Source of the DNA: Climacteris rufus
Taxonomy: Eukaryota; Chordata; Aves; Passeriformes; Climacteridae
Reading direction: 5' to 3'
NCBI GenBank assembly: GCA_013398175.1
Contig: VZRZ01006498.1
Span: 633,081 to 697,080 of the forward strand
Length of the DNA stretch: 64,000 bases
The notes beneath the pieces are model-generated. The model worked only from the letters and a program-made list of their open reading frames with translations. It was not told where the DNA came from and made no database searches. Below, one piece after another: positions 63,018 to 64,000 of the stretch. The translations under genes were made by a program, and so were the position numbers. How positions within the stretch are numbered: the first letter of the stretch is position 1; the number at the start of each line of letters is the position of its first letter.

Positions 63018-63685
63018 TAGAATCATAGAATCATGGAAATTTTTAGGTTGTAAAAGACCTTTAAGAACATTGAGGCCAACTGTGAACCTAACACTGCCAA
63101 GTCCATGTCCCTAAGTGCTACATCCACACATCTTTTACATACTTCCAGGGATGGTGACTCAACCACTTTCCTGGGCAGACTTTGCCAGGGCTTGACCACC
63201 CTTTCAGGCAAGAAATTATACGTAACATCAACTCTAAACCCCCTCTGATGCAACTTGAGACTGTTACTCTTGTTCTATCAGTTGTTAACTGGGAGAAAAG
63301 AGACTGACTGACCCCCACTTGGCTACAACATCCTTTCAGGTAGTTGTAGAGAGAGCCTCCTTTTCTCCAGGCTAAACAACTCCAGCTGCTTCAGCCATTC
63401 CTCATTAGACTTGTACTCCAGGCTGTCCACCAGCTCTGTTTCCCTTGTTTGGACTTAACGTGAGACCTCACCTGTGCCATATACAGGGGCACAATTACTC
63501 CAGTTCTGCTGATCACACTATTTCTGATGTAAGCCATTGGCCTTCTTGGCCACTTGAGCACACATTGGCTCATGTTCAGTCATGTGTTGACCAGCACTCC
63601 CAAGTCTTTTTCTGTTATGGTGTTTTCCTATCACTTTTCCCCCAGTGCTGCATGGGTTGTAAACCAAGTGCATGTCAAGGTGGAG
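63018..63685 (-). mobile_element. CR1 retrotransposon 3' part, minus strand
   Basis: The plus strand opens GTAGAATCATAGAATCATGG, the reversed CR1 tail. It continues through ACTTCCAGGGATGGTGACTC, TTTCTCCAGGCTAAACAACT, TCAGCCATTCCTCATTAGAC and TTGGCCACTTGAGCACAC, all typical CR1 segments. About 670 bp are recognisable before similarity fades. The many substitutions show an old copy with no intact reading frame. It differs clearly from the copy at 37275, so it represents another CR1 subfamily. Confidence 0.92.
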
Positions 63686-64000
63686 CAACCACACATGCTC
63701 TGAGTGATCTGTTCCACACTTTTCTGATTTTCATTACAGAGAATTTGCTAATTTTATCTGATTGGAATATCCCCTCCCTTGTGTCCACTGATCATCGCCT
63801 TTTCACTGTGCACCTCTGGAGAAACTGAGTCTTCTTTATCTGTGATGGAGCTGAAGAAAGCATTAGACTCTATGCCTTCTTCCTTTTCCTCTTCATGCTC
63901 TAGTACCCATTTTCATTCTCTTCCAACTTTGCTTAGTAAATACACATTAATTTATTATTAATGAACAAGATACATACCATTTTTACAAGCTAAAATACTA
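63686..64000. other. Non-coding DNA to the window end
   Basis: Nothing coding or repetitive was recognised. The first part could be a very diverged continuation of the CR1, since gene-like frames here are short and the boundary with CR1 is gradual. Confidence 0.4.

Noticed and set aside
1..64000. tRNA, rRNA or known small-RNA genes.
   Set aside because: Scanning by eye found no cloverleaf with A and B boxes and no rRNA segment. A covariance-model search would be needed to exclude small RNAs fully.

Overview
The window looks like nuclear DNA of a bird, most likely a songbird. The support is indirect. There are CR1 non-LTR retrotransposons, mostly 3' ends carrying the family's 8-bp tail repeat. 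There are many solitary endogenous-retrovirus LTRs. The sequence is AT-rich and gene-poor, with one sharp CpG island, and the island holds the only assembly gap, as is usual where GC-rich avian promoters drop out of an assembly. CR1 alone would also fit turtles or crocodilians. No bacterial, phage or organellar feature was seen. Open reading frames are short (about 130 codons at most), unless they run through the N block or the GC-rich island. None resembled a known protein, so no protein-coding gene is called.

Layout: 1-22.5 kb is AT-rich unique sequence with one CR1 tail (about 3.7 kb), one minus-strand LTR (about 7.75-8.16 kb), a weak LTR-like fragment (about 17.1 kb) and several simple repeats. 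From 22.57 to 24.1 kb there is a long A-rich tract, then a CpG island interrupted by 659 N (22911-23569). The left side of the island carries a convincing minus-strand splice donor (exon end 22715) with no minus-strand ATG in the visible 196 bases before it. This suggests the non-coding first exon of a gene transcribed leftwards, whose large first intron would fill the left third of the window. A weaker plus-strand donor on the right side leaves a divergent transcript possible. The gene cannot be named from what is visible.

From 24.1 to 64 kb the sequence is mostly AT-rich and non-coding, with a clear set of solo LTRs. Three copies of one short LTR family (about 315-325 bp; 31.2, 37.7 and 41.2 kb) each have a perfect 6-bp target-site duplication, and the 37.7 kb copy sits inside a CR1. 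Three more LTR types lie at 45.7, 46.4 and 57.2 kb. A GC-rich LTR at 62.3 kb has a perfect 6-bp duplication and lies 51 bp before a CR1 at 63.0 kb. No gag, pol or env sequence was found, so these look like recombination remnants.

No new biological system was found. The points worth checking are the hidden promoter and first exon, the datable nested insertion, the LTR with a duplicated TATA region, and a few short inverted repeats.
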